Positions 62,601 through 64,000 of a DNA stretch of 64,000 bases are shown here, piece after piece. A program made the translations under genes and the position numbers. Positions within the stretch are counted from its first letter, which is position 1; each line of letters starts with the position of its first letter. Where the stretch lies: positions 3,202,201-3,266,200 of the forward strand of contig OZ021730.1 in NCBI GenBank assembly GCA_963978545.1. Direction: 5' to 3'. This DNA is from Linyphia triangularis (lineage: Eukaryota > Arthropoda > Arachnida > Araneae > Linyphiidae). The notes below the pieces were generated by a model. The model worked only from the letters and a program-made list of their open reading frames with translations. It was not told the origin of the DNA and searched no databases.

Positions 62601-64000
62601 GTGGGATGTAATACGTTCCTACTGATTCCCCTTTATCTTTAATTTCCCTCATATGCCCCAATTTATCATATTCACTCAAAAAGTTTCTATATAATTTTAA
62701 ATATTCAGGGTCTTTTTTTAAGCGGTTCCATAATGAGTTTAGTCGTTGAATCGCTATATCTCTGGATTTACCTAGCCCACTCGGATCTTCCTTTAAAGGC
62801 ATTGTAACTACGTACCTTCCCTCTGTATCTCTAAAGTGAGTTTTCTCATAATGTTCATCACATATCTGAGTTTCCTTATTTTTAGAAATTGTCTGGTCGA
62901 CATTTTCCATTTCCCAGAACTTTTGTAATGTTTCATCTAAATTTACATGTTCTTTAATTAAAGCACAATGTACCTTATTTTTATTGGACTCACAAACACT
63001 TCCTGCCACTATATACCCAAACACGGAATTTTGCAGAATTAAATTGGTCTGTGGTATTTTAATTTGTTCTGGTTTTATTAGGGGACCCTTTATTAGAGTG
63101 TAGTAAATCTCTGATGAAATTAACACATCCACTCTCCCAGGAACATTATAATATTCATCCGCCAATTCTACATTAGGTAACTCAATTCTATTAATTTTAA
63201 TTGGCCTATTTGGAGTATAACTCATAATCTTTGGGACAATTAGAAAAGTTAAATCATGTTCAAAAGTTTTAGAACGATTAATTAATCGCGTTGTTACACT
63301 ATATTTAATTTGAGAACAAGTCTCGTTTAAACCTGATACCTCAATATCTATTTTCTTTCTCTTTAAATGCAATTTATCAGCAAATTCTCTAGTAAAAAAG
63401 TTACATTGAGACCCATTATCTAAAATCCCTCTTGCTAAATGCAGATCTCCATTGCAATCCTGCAACCAACACATAACTGTACTCAATAAGACCGTTTGCT
63501 GGGAATTATTATAATTCGTTCCCACAAAAAGATTACCACTTCTTGAATCCGCGGGTAAAAACTCAGCTGCATTAGGTGATAAATCTCTAGCACTTGAAGA
63601 AGGAACCACTCGGGTTTCATTTATTGCGACTGGGTTATACGCAGTCGATTCCCTCTCCGAATGAAAGCATAACAATGAATTATGGTTTTTTAGACACGTT
63701 TTGCAAGAATATTTAGAAAAACAATTTTTAATTAAATGCGGTTTTAAGCACCTAAAACAAAGTTTACTCTTTTTAACAAATTCAACCCGTTCCTTTACAT
63801 TTAAACTCAAAAATCTCTCGCACTTATAAATTTCATGTAAATGGTTATCACAATAACTGCATTTTTTATTTTTTACATCCGCGAGCAATACTTTATTCGA
63901 AGCATATTTATGATACTTATGTACAGAAGTATCAGATGGGTTTCTACCCTTAGACGAAGCATATAAGTCTAGTTCCTGACCTAGATTTACTGGGGATAAA
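59631..64000 (-). pseudogene. pol: BEL/Pao gag-pol polyprotein, frameshifted, partial
   Basis: Open from the right window edge (the frame continues beyond 64000) to 60157, then a shifted frame from 60257 to 59631. Order on the minus strand: cysteine/histidine knuckles (CSYCDNHLHEIYKCERF, CFRCLKPHLIKNC), aspartic protease (ILDNGSQCNFF), reverse transcriptase with FYMDDVLGG, RNase H-like region (IHGFADASESAFG), integrase zinc finger and core (D in GLDFCGPFF, D in LYSDNATN). An extra G in a GGGG run near 60177-60180 shifts the frame a few residues before the catalytic Glu (LVEAAVKSF). The end (TAWRKITKMVQLIWQKW, GSIVLIKEDN) is the C-terminal domain typical of Pao/BEL. Domain order and motifs identify the superfamily. 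Confidence 0.92.

Overview
The window reads as nuclear DNA of an arthropod, and an arachnid (spider-like) genome is my best guess. The reasons are inferential: strongly A+T-rich sequence, long introns, very dense DNA transposons and MITEs, an intact-looking THAP/P-type transposase, a BEL/Pao and a Ty3/gypsy retroelement, a mariner of the type abundant in arachnids, and a tRNA-derived SINE. No operon-like or prokaryotic organisation is present.

Only one host gene is convincingly present. From about 2.7 kb to 47.7 kb on the + strand there is a phase-consistent series of about 15 short exons encoding the C-terminal half or more of URB2/Npa2, a nucleolar protein of 60S ribosomal-subunit biogenesis. 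The 5' exons lie left of the window and the stop codon is at 47672-47674. Its introns are packed with nested transposons. One exon (28070-28097 plus 37353-37395) appears to be cut by a 9.25 kb nested insertion: a MITE that itself carries an LTR retrotransposon. Another exon contains an in-frame TAG that only an unusual 66-nt intron would remove. This copy may therefore be damaged.

Layout: 0.1-2.2 kb, decayed Tc1-like element with IR/DR termini and a MITE inserted in its transposase; 3.0-5.7 kb, MITEs; 5.7-10.0 kb, large foldback element with a mariner in its loop; 10.7-16.5 kb, hAT-like element and MITEs around URB2 exons; 18.4-21.8 kb, repeat B and a MITE carrying a LINE remnant, which in turn carries a piggyBac-like MITE; 23-28 kb, TTAA MITE, palindromic MITEs and a 2.3 kb TA-flanked element with duplicated hairpins; 28.1-37.35 kb, MITE plus young Ty3/gypsy element (gag, pol, 629-bp LTRs, minus strand); 38-47.7 kb, last URB2 exons, with MITEs, a nested SINE, a degenerate repeat array and a near-perfect hairpin between them.

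47.87-56.51 kb is a complete-looking P-superfamily transposon with short TIRs, a 6-bp target duplication, a split THAP-domain transposase gene and internal inverted repeats. 56.6-59.2 kb holds degenerate tandem arrays and a second copy of repeat B. 59.2-64.0 kb (minus strand, continuing off the right edge) is a BEL/Pao retrotransposon with one LTR and a frameshift just before the last catalytic residue of its integrase.

A general pattern: two MITE families with CAGGGT... termini give exact 5-bp target duplications at seven independent copies in this window, which I could not assign to a standard superfamily.
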